This document shows positions 47,811 to 60,207 of a stretch of 64,000 nt of DNA, piece after piece. A program made the position numbers and the translations under genes. Source of the DNA: Zonotrichia leucophrys gambelii. Its lineage: Eukaryota; Chordata; Aves; Passeriformes; Passerellidae. Each line of letters begins with the position of its first letter. The first letter of the stretch is position 1. Under the pieces are notes generated by a model. It saw only the letters and a program-made list of their open reading frames with translations. It had not been told where the DNA came from and did no database searches. Location of the stretch: positions 54,965,585 to 55,029,584 of the forward strand of contig NC_088170.1 in NCBI RefSeq assembly GCF_028769735.1. Direction: 5' to 3'.

Positions 47811-49439
47811 CAATAACTAATATGATCACTAGATAAAAACCTGACTGGCTGGTGCAAATTCAACACATGTAGGTGCAAAAATGGTGACATACAGGTTTCT
47901 TTAAAAAAGAAAAGCAACTGGTTTTTATTCCCCTTTTGTAAAACTAATTTTTTAAAAATCATATATTTATTTATATGTTTAATGCCTTTATCAGGATCAC
48001 TGTACATGGATCAGCCCAGTTTGCAATTTTTTGTTCTTAGAATCAGAGTCATGGTCACTACTGTCTTTTAACAAGAGTAATGACCTACCTTTTAATAAAG
48101 AGTCCCAGGAATCAGCCACAAAAATCAAGCTATTAATTATATCTAGGTGATTTTCTTACCCAAGTATAACTAGCTAGCATTCCTTTATAGAGGTAAAAGT
48201 TTGGAATTATGTTCTTTTTTGTTTGTTTGTTTTAGATCTTCATATATTTTCTTTTCTTTTTCCCCTCCAGATTGTTTACATGACTTCCTACCCTGATCTA
48301 GATGTAGATAATTTACATCTTCAGTCACCTCAGAGGTCAAATACAAAATATTTCCTGCATTGTAAGCTCAGTTTGCCCCCAAAAGAAAAAAGAAATGTAA
48401 ATGTGTTTTAGTTCTGTATATGTTAGTATTTAGGAATCCAAGATAACCTTTGAAGAAGATCAAACATGAATCAATTGCTGCACATTTGCTTTCTTGAAGT
48501 GATAAAAAAACATTTAGGCATGCTTTTCTTTCAGCAATTGTTCCTCTCTGGGTGCAATCTGTCTTTGATTGACACCAGAGACAGAAAAAAAAAAGGATGG
48601 TGTGATAAAGTCATTGGATTTTATTGGAGCACTTATCGTTATACTGTGACAGTGTTAGTCCTGTTCATGGTGACATGGATGACAATTTTTGAAGGTCTTT
48701 TCTTTAGACAGTGTTTTTGCAGGCCCTCCAATATGTTCAAGGAAAAGTTATTTTGTTAAGGAGGTCCAAGTTAGCAAGGCTGATGCATGGTTCTTGATAG
48801 CATTGAAAGATGGCAGAATAAGAGAAAAGAAAGTAGAAGCTGATTACAGCTGCAGCAACAGCACTGACATTTTAAGTAATTATACCACTGAGCTGTCAAA
48901 AGACAAAATGTGTGACAGAGAATCTTTGCTAATCTTGGCGCATTGAACGACAGCCACAACATTCCATTTTAGAAGATGGGAATTTAGCAGTTATCTAAAA
49001 AATAGGAAAAGTAGTAGTGTTGATCTAAGACATACAGCTTCCCAAGAAACAAACATTTTTGTACATAAATATGGATAAAATAAGGGTAAATCCAACAACT
49101 GCCTAGTGGCTTTGTGTTTTGTTATTGAAGAAGTATGATCACAGTAAAATCCAGCTTCTCATTTATAATCTGTTTGATCTGTTGTGGAACTCTTTCACAC
49201 AAGAGACTCTATATGTGGCCATTAATATATTGAGATTGAATAAAGAATTAAAGATGTTGTCTCTTCTGTGGATGCAATTGGAAACTTTTTCTCTCGGTGA
49301 GAATCTCATACAGAAGGGATTTGTATAAAAATCATACAGAAAATGTTTAAAATCTACAATGCAATTATATCAGGTTTAAATCTTGTGACCAGTCTAAATT
49401 TATTTTCTTTTTATTGCCATGTTAAAGTAATGTGTGAAA
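47811..49439. other. Unique noncoding stretch
   Basis: No retroelement recognised. Contains a splice-acceptor-led open segment at 48271-48411 and chance ORFs of 60-97 codons. Confidence 0.5.
48271..48411 (+). other. Possible terminal-exon-like segment
   Basis: A strong pyrimidine tract (CTTTTCTTTTTCCCCTCCAG) ends at 48270. It is followed by 46 open codons (IVYMTSYPDLDVDNLHLQSP, then QRSNTKYFLHCKLSLPPKEK) and a TAG stop at 48409-48411. The peptide composition is ordinary rather than AT-biased, but I recognise no family, and an acceptor plus 46 open codons can arise by chance in 64 kb. Confidence 0.15.
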
Positions 49440-50984
49440 CCCAGACCTCAGGTGCTGCCTGAGAATGTGCAGTTATACAACATCCAGCTTTTTGCCAGCT
49501 GCAGTTGGACTCCACATCACAGAATCCTGACACAGATTCAACCAACTGCTAAATCGGTCCAGTGATAACTGATGGGATTCACTTCTCTCAGAGGGGAAAG
49601 AGTTCTAACACAGGACTTAGTGGGGCACCTTGTCAGGGCTTTAAACTAGTTTGGGAGGGGAAAAAGGGGGAAAACCAGACTAACTGGTGATGAGCAACAC
49701 AGTGAGCACTAATGGGATTCCTCAATTTGCTTTAAGATGTCTTGGTTACAGCGTACCACACTGAAAAGTTTCTACACTAATGCACCCTGCAGGAAGAGCA
49801 AATGAGAGTTCAAGGCTTTGGGCCAGTTCCAGAGATCTGACACCACTAGCATAAGTGAAACTGGTGAGATGAGTCCTGTGACTGGAGTGCCCTGTTGGAT
49901 GGTTATTACAGGCTCTTCAGGAGGGACAGGCAGGGCAGGAGAGGCAGGGATTGGCACTGTGTGTTATGGAAGGGTTAGAATGTATGGAGCTCACAGCTGG
50001 CAACAGCAAAGTTGAGATCCTCTGGAGAAGAATCAAGGGGCAAACATATAGTGTGGATGTCATCATTGGAGTCTACTATAGACCTCCCAGCCAGGACAAT
50101 GATGCTGATAAATTATTCTTTGAGATGCTTAAGAGATGCTTCCAAGTCAATTGCTCTTGTCCTTATGAGAGACTTCAATTTGCCAGAAATTAACTTGGAA
50201 GCATCACATAGCTGATACAACCCAGGCCAGAAGATTCTTAAAAAACCTGACATGATAAGGTAAACCATCTAGTTGATCAAGGCAGTGGCAGTGGATGTAA
50301 TATTTTTGGATTTCAATAAGGCTTTCAATACTGTCTCTCATAGGATCCTTCTGGACAAAATTTCCAGCCACAGCTGGATAAACACATCATGGGATGAGTG
50401 AGCAACTGGCTCACGGGTGGGGCAGAAAGGATTAGAGTGAATGGGGTAACATTTGACAGTGACCTGTCATTAGTGGAATTCTGCAGGGCTCCATCCTTGC
50501 CCCTGTGCTCTTCAACATCTTCATAATGACATAAATGGACCCAGGACTGGAAGGAATACTAAGCAAGTTTGCCAACAATACAAAATTGGGAGAAGCTGTT
50601 GACTTCTTCAAAAGTGGGGAGGCCCAGCAGAAAGACTCAACAAATGAGGGGACTGCACAATAACCAACCAAATTTCAACAAAGGAAAGGGATGGATCCTG
50701 CACCTGGGTGTGCGGGTCAACCCTGGATGTGCAGACTGGGCAATGAGATGCTGGAAAGCAGAACCATGGAAAGGAACCTGGGGGTGCTGGCCAGTGGAGA
50801 GTTGGTTACGGGTCAGAGTGCCCGGGGAGCTGGGAGAGCAGACCGTGTACATTGCACATTTGTAAGATGTGATTGGACAGGATGCTAGTTTATCTCATCT
50901 AGGCTCCCTTTCTCACAAGAGATTGCACCAGATGATCTTCTGAGGTCCTTTCCAACCTGAGTTGTTCTATATTGCTATGATTCT
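49440..50984 (+). mobile_element. CR1 LINE, ORF1/ORF2 junction to 3' end, with internal deletions
   Basis: The most complete plus-strand CR1 here, in order: an inter-ORF segment (GATGGGATTCACTTCTCTCA; GGGCTTTAAACTAGTTTGGG), endonuclease text GVYYRPPSQDNDADKLFFEM (from 50068), reverse-transcriptase text SNWLTGGAERIRVNG (near 50401-50445) and LAPVLFNIFI (near 50496), a palm box at 50568-50579, then the 3' UTR and terminus (CCTTTCCAACCTGAGTTGTT, TGCTATGATTCT at 50972-50983). Total about 1.5 kb against roughly 4.5 kb for a full CR1, so large parts of endonuclease, RT and 3' UTR are missing. The palm box reads FANN in place of FADD, so both catalytic Asp are lost. Confidence 0.92.
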
Positions 50985-51483
50985 AGCCTAATGTTCATTT
51001 TCCATATGGTAAAACTGTATGGATGCAGAAAGTCAATGGCAGATCTGCTGCACAAGAGAAGAGATGCTCCTAACCACTTTTGGCTTAAATCACTTGTTGT
51101 TTATTCCATCACTCATTTGAGGATACTTCTTCCATAGCCTTCATTATCCAATCTATTAATAGTTTTCTTTCATTTTGTAGCTTCCCTATATTTAATACAG
51201 AACTGATAGTCGTTACATATTGCTCTGAAGCCATGGCGAATACTCTTCAGTGTGTCCTGAGGAAAGAAACTTTCCAAATATATTGCTTTTAATTTCACCA
51301 AATATCTCAGGGTTTTGTACAGTCAGACTTTAAAAGATAATGCAATTCCCTTTCCCTGCAGCTTTCAGTGTTTTGCTGTTTTTTTTGGTTTTTTTTTTTT
51401 CCTGGTATATCTAGTCTTGTTTCATCTAAAGCAAAGAGCCTCACTTTTTGGTTACATCATGTAACCAAAATGGTTCCAGGAAT

Positions 51484-51548
51484 GTCTATATTTTATATAT
51501 GTTTATACATAAAATACATATTTTATGTATACATCTATCTATTTATAA
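51484..51548. repeat. AT-rich low-complexity tract
   Basis: TATA/TACA/ATCT units with little G. Confidence 0.8.
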
Positions 51549-52479
51549 TCTAAACCATTCTAGTTCATGAGAAAGTAATAGGCAATTGCAGAGTATAGCA
51601 CATTTAGCTATAAGGTAGGCAGCTGAAATACATCATAAGAAGGGCTTATTTCTCTCTGTTGACTACAAAGAAGAATAAGTAACTAGCTCAGAAACAGAGG
51701 ATCAGAAATTGAATGGATTAATTCTGCTGCTTCAGCAAAGTACAAGACAGATTTACTTATCTTTGATAAGGATTTTGTATTCTCAGCCAGTACTTCAAGA
51801 CTGTGCTGTGTAATACCTTGTGTATTGGCATGTTAAAGGACAATGGATTGGATGCCATTGCTCCTGTAGTGCAAAAAGTGGCTTTTTGCTACCCTTTGCC
51901 TCTTTAATGGATCAACCAAGAATTGCAGTAAGACAATAAAATAATGTGGAAGAAGGACTAATTTGATGCCTGTGTATAATAATTTATGTATGGCAGCATA
52001 CGACCTAATACTATCTCTGTAACTGAGAGGGTTGTTTGAACTACAAGAAGTAAATATGAAGATATGTTGTAATGACTTCTCAGGAGTTCATTTCAGAGAA
52101 ATGGGGTTTGTGTTGTTTGGAGTTTTTTTAACAATTCTCTGAATTATGAAAAGACAGGAGAAAAGATTCTTCATTGAATAAAGCAAAATTTAGTGAAACA
52201 GAAAATTCATCTTGAATATGAAGAATTCCTGCAAGAATACCTTCTCATTTGTGTTTAAAGTTTCTTTTCCTCTTTCTGCTAAGATTATCCCAGAAAGACT
52301 GCACCAATCCAATAAAGCTGCTTTTACCTTACTAAACTCAGTAGATTAGACTAACTGAAATATTTCAGTTCACAGAAAAAGTCAGCAGATATTTTGTAAT
52401 TCCCAGTGCATGCACATCTAAGCAGGACCTTTTATCAAAGAAGCTTGTGATTTCAGAGGTGTGTTGCTTTTGGGCAAGG

Positions 52480-52545
52480 GTTTTTTTAATTGTTTGTGGG
52501 GTTTGTTTTTTTTGTTGATTGTTTTTTGTTGTTGTTGTTTCTTTA
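52480..52545 (+). repeat. G/T-rich low-complexity tract
   Basis: T runs separated by G and GTT units, similar to the tracts at 8003 and 12858. Confidence 0.8.
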
Positions 52546-53113
52546 AGAATCTGGATGCATATGGCTTTCACCAAATCACATATTATTCCAATTGGAGACT
52601 CGTCAAAATTTCAGTAAGAGATGTCGAAGGTCATCAAATCTCTTCCCACATAATGCACAGGAGCAAGTAACAAAACAAATGAAATAAACTAATAATAAAA
52701 TTATTAATCTCATCAAAGACTCATTTAGGTAGGGAAAAAAACTTTCATATACTTAATTATAATTTCTAGAATAATGCAAGGAATATTAAAAGAAAAGCAA
52801 TAAGGCAGAAGAAATACTTCAATATAGGCATTAAAAGGAGATAGTAGCTTTAAAAATATTTATATATTAGAAACTTGGGCTCTCTAAATTGTGGATACTT
52901 AAGTGGAGGCAGATCACTAAATTTCCTATTCTCAATGATGCCAGCTATGTATTAAAAAAGGGTGAAATGTGTCTCCCTTTTATTATCTTTTTTTGTTATA
53001 AAACATAGTCAGGTTATACTCCTCAATGGATTACTTTCCTAGCTTTTCTGCAAACAGGCAATGTCAACATATATTTTTAAATATTTTCCCTTCATTCCCC
53101 CATCTCTGCACTG

Positions 53114-53159
53114 CAGGTCCAGATACATTCCTGATATTTAAGGAATGTATCTGGACCTG
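53114..53159. repeat. Perfect inverted repeat, 19-bp arms, 8-nt loop
   Basis: Left arm CAGGTCCAGATACATTCCT (53114-53132), loop GATATTTA (53133-53140), right arm is the exact reverse complement (53141-53159). The next outer pair (G at 53113, A at 53160) does not match. The stem is of mixed composition, so it is not a by-product of AT-richness. It could be a recent fold-back templated by replication slippage or the core of a small hairpin RNA; a 19-bp stem is shorter than usual for an animal pre-miRNA. Confidence 0.97.
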
Positions 53160-55283
53160 AATTTAAGCAGACCTGGAAAAGTAGGGAAAATGTATGTGAA
53201 ACACCAAAGAGAGACCTCTAAGGATCAACAACAAGACAAGAAATGAGGTGATTTATTTACTTTCCTGCTGAGGAGGCAGCTATTGTGTTTTGATTAGCCC
53301 AAAAGCTCATAAAATATTTTTGACATTTTGTAAAGTTTGAGGATGCTGATGAAGCAGCAATAAAGTACTAGGGGAGTATAGCACTAAAACTGTAGTACTA
53401 GGGGTAGAGTTGAAAGTACAGCTGGGAATATTAAGCACTCTACCTCCTCAGATCTCCCTGAAGAAAACTTGAAATTTCTCAAAAAGCACAAGGTACTAGA
53501 AATAGTGTCACATTCCATATTGATAAACCCTTAATTTCATTTTTGCTTCAAAGAAAAGCATGAGTCAACAAGAGAAGAACTTTGAGCTACATAAAAATGT
53601 TATCTGTATTAATGGGGCAAGGCCAGCAAAATGAAGGCTGGAAGTGCTGATAAATAGAAGGTAGTTTAAATTATGCTGATGTGTCTATTCCATTTTCTCA
53701 GCAGACCTTGAGCAGCATAATTAGATTGTTTTTTCACTCTCCATCCGAAGGGCATTCATTCTTAGTGTCCCTATCCTTTTTACACCAAGTGTCTGGGAGT
53801 GGTATCCTATTAACACTGTCACTGGGAAATGAATCCATAGTGTGCTTTCGGCTGGAGTGCAACTTCCTTCACCTATAACCACCAAAGATACCTGCACAGT
53901 CATAGTCATCTGAATTGTGCATTCTGTGAAATATGGGCAAAGGTTTCAGTTTACCTTGAACAGATACAGGGACACACACCTTGAATTTTAATTTCATTTT
54001 CTCTGCCTTACATTCCTTTGCCTATTTTAAAGTGTAACTTATAGATTACCTAACATTTATCTGCCATTGAGTAGGAGAACATGGAGAGCCCAGGAAAATC
54101 TATGTGCTCTCCCACTGTCACTCAGCTGTGAAACTCCTCTTGAAACAAATAAAAGAATTAATACTGGAAAATTGTAGGATTTTTGAAATGAAAAGATGTT
54201 TGAAAGTCTAAATAATTTGAGGATAATTTGAGATGGGTTTTGGGGGTAGGTGGTGGTGCATGTGAGTGTGTTTTCCACGTTGTCCTCAGCTAACACTCCA
54301 TAAGGGCTCAAACTTCCCTCTGGTCTCAAGTTGAACTCCGAGGATGCATTCGACTTGACATTAAGACATCTAAACTTCAGTGACTACTTGTAGATTTCTA
54401 TACAAGAGATAATTAATAGCTAATAATTAATATCAAGCTAATGACTAAGTATGAAAATATCTATTAGTTGATTACAAGTAGGCCTGCTTGAAAGGCCCAA
54501 GTACACCTGAGATATCTATGTGGCAGGTATTCTATGGGTCAGAAGGGAGAGACACTCTTGAGTATGTCCTGAGTGACACTGGGCAGCCAAGAAATTTATG
54601 TTCTGATATTGGGACTGTATTAGGCGACTGTTTTGAATGCTCTTCTGGAAGTCAAATTTTGTGGCAGCTCAGTCATTTGATATGCTTCACTCACTGTATT
54701 AACTAGATGTTTAGAAACATAGGTGCCTATGGCCATCTGCATGAACACATGGTAATACAGATTTCCCTAGATTGAACTGAATTGTCTTTTGGGATGTGGA
54801 GCTACTTTGGAATACTGGCACAAAATTTGAAAGCTGCATTGTACTTATGTACTATGAGCTTGATCACTACAAAATCTAGTTAAGTTTACACAGAGAAATC
54901 TACTTGGCTTACAAAATTTAACTTGAAAAAAAAATCTGCATTTCCCACTGAATAGGCAGGTTAGAAGACAAGCATTAAAAATCTGGGATTACTTTTTCTA
55001 TAGATGAGATATTGGAGTGGAAGTTGGATGTAAAATGCAAGAAATAATGGGCTAAGGTGTTAACATTCCTTTATATTTTTCCATAACCAGCATGATCATG
55101 TATTATCTGTATTGAATACGTCATTCAGTGTTTCTCTTCAACAACCCAGTTTCAGGAAATAAAATAGTAATCATTTCGGGAATAATAATTCACAGTTACT
55201 GAGGACTAGAATTTGGAAGAGTGATACCACTTTATTATGGTGTGAATAACAATGCTTGACTGGTACTCATTTACAAATGGCAT

Positions 55284-55781
55284 ATGTTGAGAAAAACACT
55301 GCTTTCTGCACTTAAAGGCAGGAGCCCTCAAATGAGAAAACTCTCAATTTTCAGAGACATTACTCTTAACCAAATAAAAGTAATGTATGATGCTCAGAAT
55401 GAGTTGTGGCGTGCTATTTCTAGCAACCGCTTTCCAACAATCAATGTACTCGTTGCAAAAACAAATTTAAAAATGCAAAAAAAATATTATTTTTATTATA
55501 TTACTAAGAAGCTTGGTTTGAGTATCAACAGAAAGAAAAATAAGTTTTGGTTGGAGTATCAACATAAAGGAGCGCTGTTCTGGCTGCAATCTGAAAGAAA
55601 ACTTGTCAAGACCAGTATCAATATTGTCAATAAAACACTGATCTCTGTAGATCTCCTCTACTATGGCCCCCTCTGCCTCAAGACTCTGCGATGGACGAGA
55701 AAGTCACACACAGTACACAACAAGGAAGGTCTTGAGAAGACTAAAACACTCCAACAAGGATCCAACTCAAAACAAAACTAA
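55284..55781 (+). other. Unassigned 165-codon ORF
   Basis: One of the two longest open frames in the window, and the longest outside a repeat. The translation is Lys/Leu/Asn/Tyr-rich with an internal near-repeat (LSINRKKNKFWLEYQHKG has two GTATCAACA-coded copies at the DNA level). No domain, signal peptide or zinc-binding pattern recognised. A run of this length is roughly what chance predicts once in 64 kb of AT-rich DNA read in six frames. Confidence 0.12.
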
Positions 55782-58700
55782 CTATTTGTTGCAATGTTAA
55801 GCATCTCAATCCCAAGGGAATTTTCTTTCATGCACTCCTGGGCATACATTTTCAGGGTCAGGTCCCAGACCCTGAGACCTTAAAGCACTATTCTACACCG
55901 TATAAAAGAATGTAGGCCAGCTAATACAGCTCTGGGCATCTGCTCTATATTTTGATAAAAGATGGCCCAGAGCTATTATTATGGTTAGTTCAAATATGCT
56001 GTATGGATGACAGGCAAGATGATGAAATGTTACAAATACCCACTAGATATACCTTTAGCTGTCACATTAGTTCTGCAAAAGGGCAACTTGTAGAAAGAGA
56101 TGATCTGCTATAGTGAGCATGCATCCTAGCCTCGGATTAAAAGCTGTGGAATACAAGAGGAATACAAGTGGGTTACCAAGACACAAGACACCTGTGTCCA
56201 CAGCAAAAAGCTGATTTCCAAGAGAAGTTATGGAAGTCACTGTTAAACAAAGTTGATGAGAAACTATCATAGCCTAAGAACTGCTTACATCATCAACACA
56301 AAATTTAGAATTTAGATTTCTGGCTCAATTTGCAAACTGAACTCTTAAGTTTGTCATTTAAAGTTTATAGTACTGTGATATTATATTAAGGATAAGCAGG
56401 GGTTTTTTTGAGATTCATCTTAAAACATCATAATTTACTGTACCTCCATTTAAGTCTTTTTTTTTTAATGTGAACCAAGCTATGAATAGTAAAACCTGCT
56501 ATGGAACTCACAACTGGTATTTCAGCTGTTATTTAAAATTTTTCCAATGTACTTTTTAAGTTTTTTTATATTAAATTGCAATTTTTAAATTTGAGCAGCG
56601 CTGTAAGCCGAGATATGTAACACGAAGTAAGTTTATAATATCGTCCATTGGTTTATTTGCATATAATGTAACAGTGAGAATCTTCTTCATCTTGACCACA
56701 TCATAAGATTTCTGAAAATAATAGCATGTACATGCGAATTTAGGAGGTTTCATGGTAATGTGAACTAAGCTGCATTCACTTTCACCTGAACCAGGTACAC
56801 TGTACTCCTCTATAACTAAAACATTTCAACACCTCATATAAAGGCAAAAATAGAGGAAGGATATTTCATACCAACAGGTAAGATAAAAATATACTTTGAG
56901 AAACAGATACTTTTTCTGAATACTGGAGATATTAAATGCAAGTATTGAGTGAAGAAAGAACTCTTTCAAAATAGTAGGGTATGATAATCCAATTGAGGCA
57001 TATTGAGTAGCATATAAAGTACAAATTTATGGGATTAATTTACAGTTGCCCAGGTGAACTTTTGTTTCCTCTAACTTCTAAGGATTTGATTTTGAAACAT
57101 TAGTATGTTTTTCAAGTAGCTTCTGTGTGAAAATTTATTCAGGTCATATATCTGATATTAATGTTTTCTGTTTCTCTGCATGTGAAAGTTCAGCGTAAGT
57201 GAAGATTCCTGCCTGATTCTTTACTAGATTTTTGCAAAACAACTTCCAGAATCCAGTCCCATTAGAAAAATGTCTACAATTTAGCAAGCCTGTGCACCAG
57301 TTATTTTATCTTTTCTTAATTAAAATAGATTACTATCTTCCTAGGGAGAGGAAACCCTTGATTCTAGCTCTTCTTTCCCAAGAGTCTGCAGTGCCTCCAG
57401 CAACAAATAGCGTGTGTACAGCTGGTTGCATGGTATCAGAAATGACAACACTGAGATACAAAGAATAAACACTGAGAACTAAGAATAAGAAAATATGCTG
57501 AAGTAGCTGTTATGCCTTACACAGGAAAAAAAATCAAAGAGGGAGAAGTATTTTATGCTGTAGTGTAAGAGCTGAATATGTCACCAGCTCCAGTTAAAAT
57601 ACCTTGGAGCTTTCTACAGCTGATTTATTACTTGTTCATAGATTTTGCTGTTTTTTCTAGAGAGGTACCCAGTACTGTCTGTAGAAATATGGCTCTGATT
57701 GTTGTCCTACAGTTAACAGTGGATAAGCAGTGGTTACATATACTATGCTGGTTTGCTAAGAGTTACTCTACCAATCTGTTTATATCAGTTATGGTTATTC
57801 AATACAGAGCTGGAGATGCAACACTTGGCTATCTCATCCCTGAACACTACAGTACCTTAACATTGTTGTTTAGGGGATTCTCACAGTCTTGAGTTACAAA
57901 TCCAGGTTCTCTGGACAATGCCCGAGGAGAGACAGGCAGCTTAAAGATAAATCAATATTGCAGTCATTTGTATGAGCACAACTTATGTAAACAGATAGAA
58001 GTTACTTTAGAGTAGCTTTGGTGCAGACAAGGGTGTAGCCATCGCAACACAGAAGTCTGAGACTGTTTCTGCATTTTGCATTAAAGAAAGCAGTAGATAA
58101 AATGAATAAATAATAATATCACCATGTATCAGACCCAAAATTTCCCTTGCCAGGAAGTGTCCTTATTTCTGGGCTATGGAGTCATACTCCCATTTTCTTA
58201 TGCACTCAGTATCTCCCCTAGTACATATGGTGAAGAGAAGGATATTCACCTTTTCCTTTATAGCTTGCAACCAGCCACTCTGGTAAGCCACTCTGACCCA
58301 CAGGAGAGATGCGGGTCAGCTCCCTTCTTGGAGAGGTTTTTCACCTCCTTGACAAACATTGTAACAACTAAGTAACAGAATCAATTAAATGTAAATGGTT
58401 AGTGCCTGCCAGACTCCTCTAGCTACTTTTTGGAAGAAAAAATTGAGCCTGAGTTTGGATAATTTACATAGTCAAATTACTGAATTTCCTAAAGAACCTG
58501 AGTTAAGAAGAGAGTTGCTAGTTTTTAATGTTCTTTTTAAAGGTACAGTTATCTCCTATTGTAGATTATATTATGATTAAAGCTATTAAATTCTTGATAC
58601 AAAATTGCAAAAAAAAATTTATTTCCTAATGAGAATCTTTTAGGGAAGTAAAAGGCTTCCTTGTAGCAAGTTCTTCATAATCTGCTATAAATTAGCTTAA

Positions 58701-59262
58701 TCCAATCCTGTGGACTGTTCTATGTGTTATAAATTCCTCTCTCATACTGCCAAATTGGATTTATGAATTCTTCTCATGAGAAAATATTAGAAATTACTAG
58801 AAAGTAGGAAAGGCAGTTATCAACCTGCCGGCATGCTTGTATGGATCTGGTCTTATCTTTCTTCTCTGAATTTAGGCCTCTGAAAGGGGAAAATTGTGGT
58901 ATATTTTCAATAGCCAGACAACGGAGTAAAGAGCATGTGCATTGCCCTTCACATTAGTCATGTTTCAATTCTCCAGACAAGAATAACAGAAGCCTCAGGG
59001 CACTGCTTGTGCTCTTTGTGCAAGGGTTCATGCCAGTGTGTTCAGGCTGTTGTAGGAGCATAATCTTGCAAAGGATGCTATAGTTAGCTGGCTTTTCCCA
59101 GGATACCCTTCCTGCAAAACAAACAGGAATGAATGGAAACAATTTGCATCTTGCAGTACACAGCAGTTGGATGCCCCATGTCCAGGGCAAAGCTACAGTT
59201 TAGCCCAAGTCAAACAGCAAGGCCATTCAGGGAATGCTTTTTTTAGTTCTGACAAATGTGAT

Positions 59263-59354
59263 AATCATAGAATATCCTAAACTGGAAGGGACCCACAAGG
59301 GTCATCAAACAACTGCTGGCCTTGTATAAGACAGTCCCAAGACACACCATGTGC
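59263..59354 (-). mobile_element. CR1 3' end fragment (minus strand)
   Basis: AATCATAGAATATCCTAAAC, GGAAGGGACCCACAAGGGTC and CACACCATGTGCCTGAGG are the antisense CR1 3' terminus of one subfamily. It stops after about 90 bp where a plus-strand CR1 begins. Confidence 0.85.
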
Positions 59355-59811
59355 CTGAGGGCAACAAAGATGATTAAGGGACTGGACCACCATTTACAAG
59401 GATAGGCTGGGAGATCTGGGCCTCTCAGAGAGACTTCAGACTTGAGAATGGAAGATTATGAGGGAAACTCATCAATGTCTATAAGTATCTGAAGAGAGAG
59501 TGTCAAGAGAATGGAGTCAGAGTCTTCTCAGTGGTGCCAAGAAATAGGACAAAAAGCAGTACCCAGAAATTGGTGTACAAGAAGTTTCACCTGATTATGA
59601 AGTAAAATTTCTTTATTGTGTGGGTGACCATGCACTGGAATATATTGCTCACAGAGATTGTGGAGTCTCCCCCCACTGGAGATATTCAAGAACCATCTGG
59701 ATGCATTTCTGTGCCATGTGCACTGGGATGAACTGTCTTGAGCAGGGAGGTTGGATCAGATAACTTCACTGTGGACTCTTCCAACCTTCCCCATTCTGTG
59801 ATTCTGTGATT
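59355..59811 (+). mobile_element. CR1 LINE 3' fragment (plus strand) inserted among minus-strand CR1
   Basis: Starts with GGGCAACAAAGATGATTAAG, continues through CR1 3' text (GGCTGGGAGATCTGGGCCTC, ATAAGTATCTGAAGAGAGAG, GTGGAGTCTCCCCCCACTGG, AACCATCTGGATGC, GAGCAGGGAGGTTGGA) and ends with a genuine CR1 tail, CCATTCTGTGATTCTGTGAT. It is 5'-truncated. Minus-strand CR1 sequence of different regions lies on both sides. Confidence 0.9.
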
Positions 59812-60207
59812 AGCCAGCTCTTTGAGTGTTCTCAGATTAACCCCCTCTGGCTCCATGGACCTATTGGGATCCAGCTGGATCATCTGATCTGGCACAACTT
59901 CAGGGTTAACTGGGACTTTATCGTTCTCAAAGCCATGGTACTGAAGCAAAGAGCACTGGAACCCCCTTAACCCATAAAGCATAGAAGACAGAGGCAAACA
60001 AAAATTAAGCATCTCTGCCTTACCTATGTCCCTGTCTTCTGGACCTCTTTGTGCCATCTGTGCAGTGTTAACATCCAGCAACTTGGTGTTCCCCATAAGG
60101 TTAAGAGCATTTGATTTGGAAGTGTCCTTTAATTCCTTGAAGAATAATTCACTGGTTTCATTGTCCTGGCTGGAAGATCTATAGTAGACTCCCGTGATAA
60201 CCAGCAT
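59686..60207 (-). pseudogene. Chimeric ORF: CR1 endonuclease remnant read into antisense CR1
   Basis: The longest open frame in the window, 173 codons. The N-terminal part is CR1 ORF2 endonuclease (LVITGVYYRSSSQDNETSEL near residues 2-21, with SS where PP is usual). It then runs through decayed ORF2 text and crosses the junction at 59811/59812 into the antisense of the plus-strand CR1, whose octamer tail is read as non-protein text (from about residue 133). It is a product of element juxtaposition, not a gene, and lacks most endonuclease catalytic motifs. Confidence 0.8.

Larger units (their letters stand above)
50985..59262. other. Unique noncoding stretch, 8.3 kb
   Basis: No recognised gene or retroelement. 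It holds an AT-rich tract (51484-51548), a G/T-rich tract (52480-52545), a perfect hairpin (53114-53159) and a 165-codon ORF (55284-55781). Nothing else recognisable. Confidence 0.5.
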
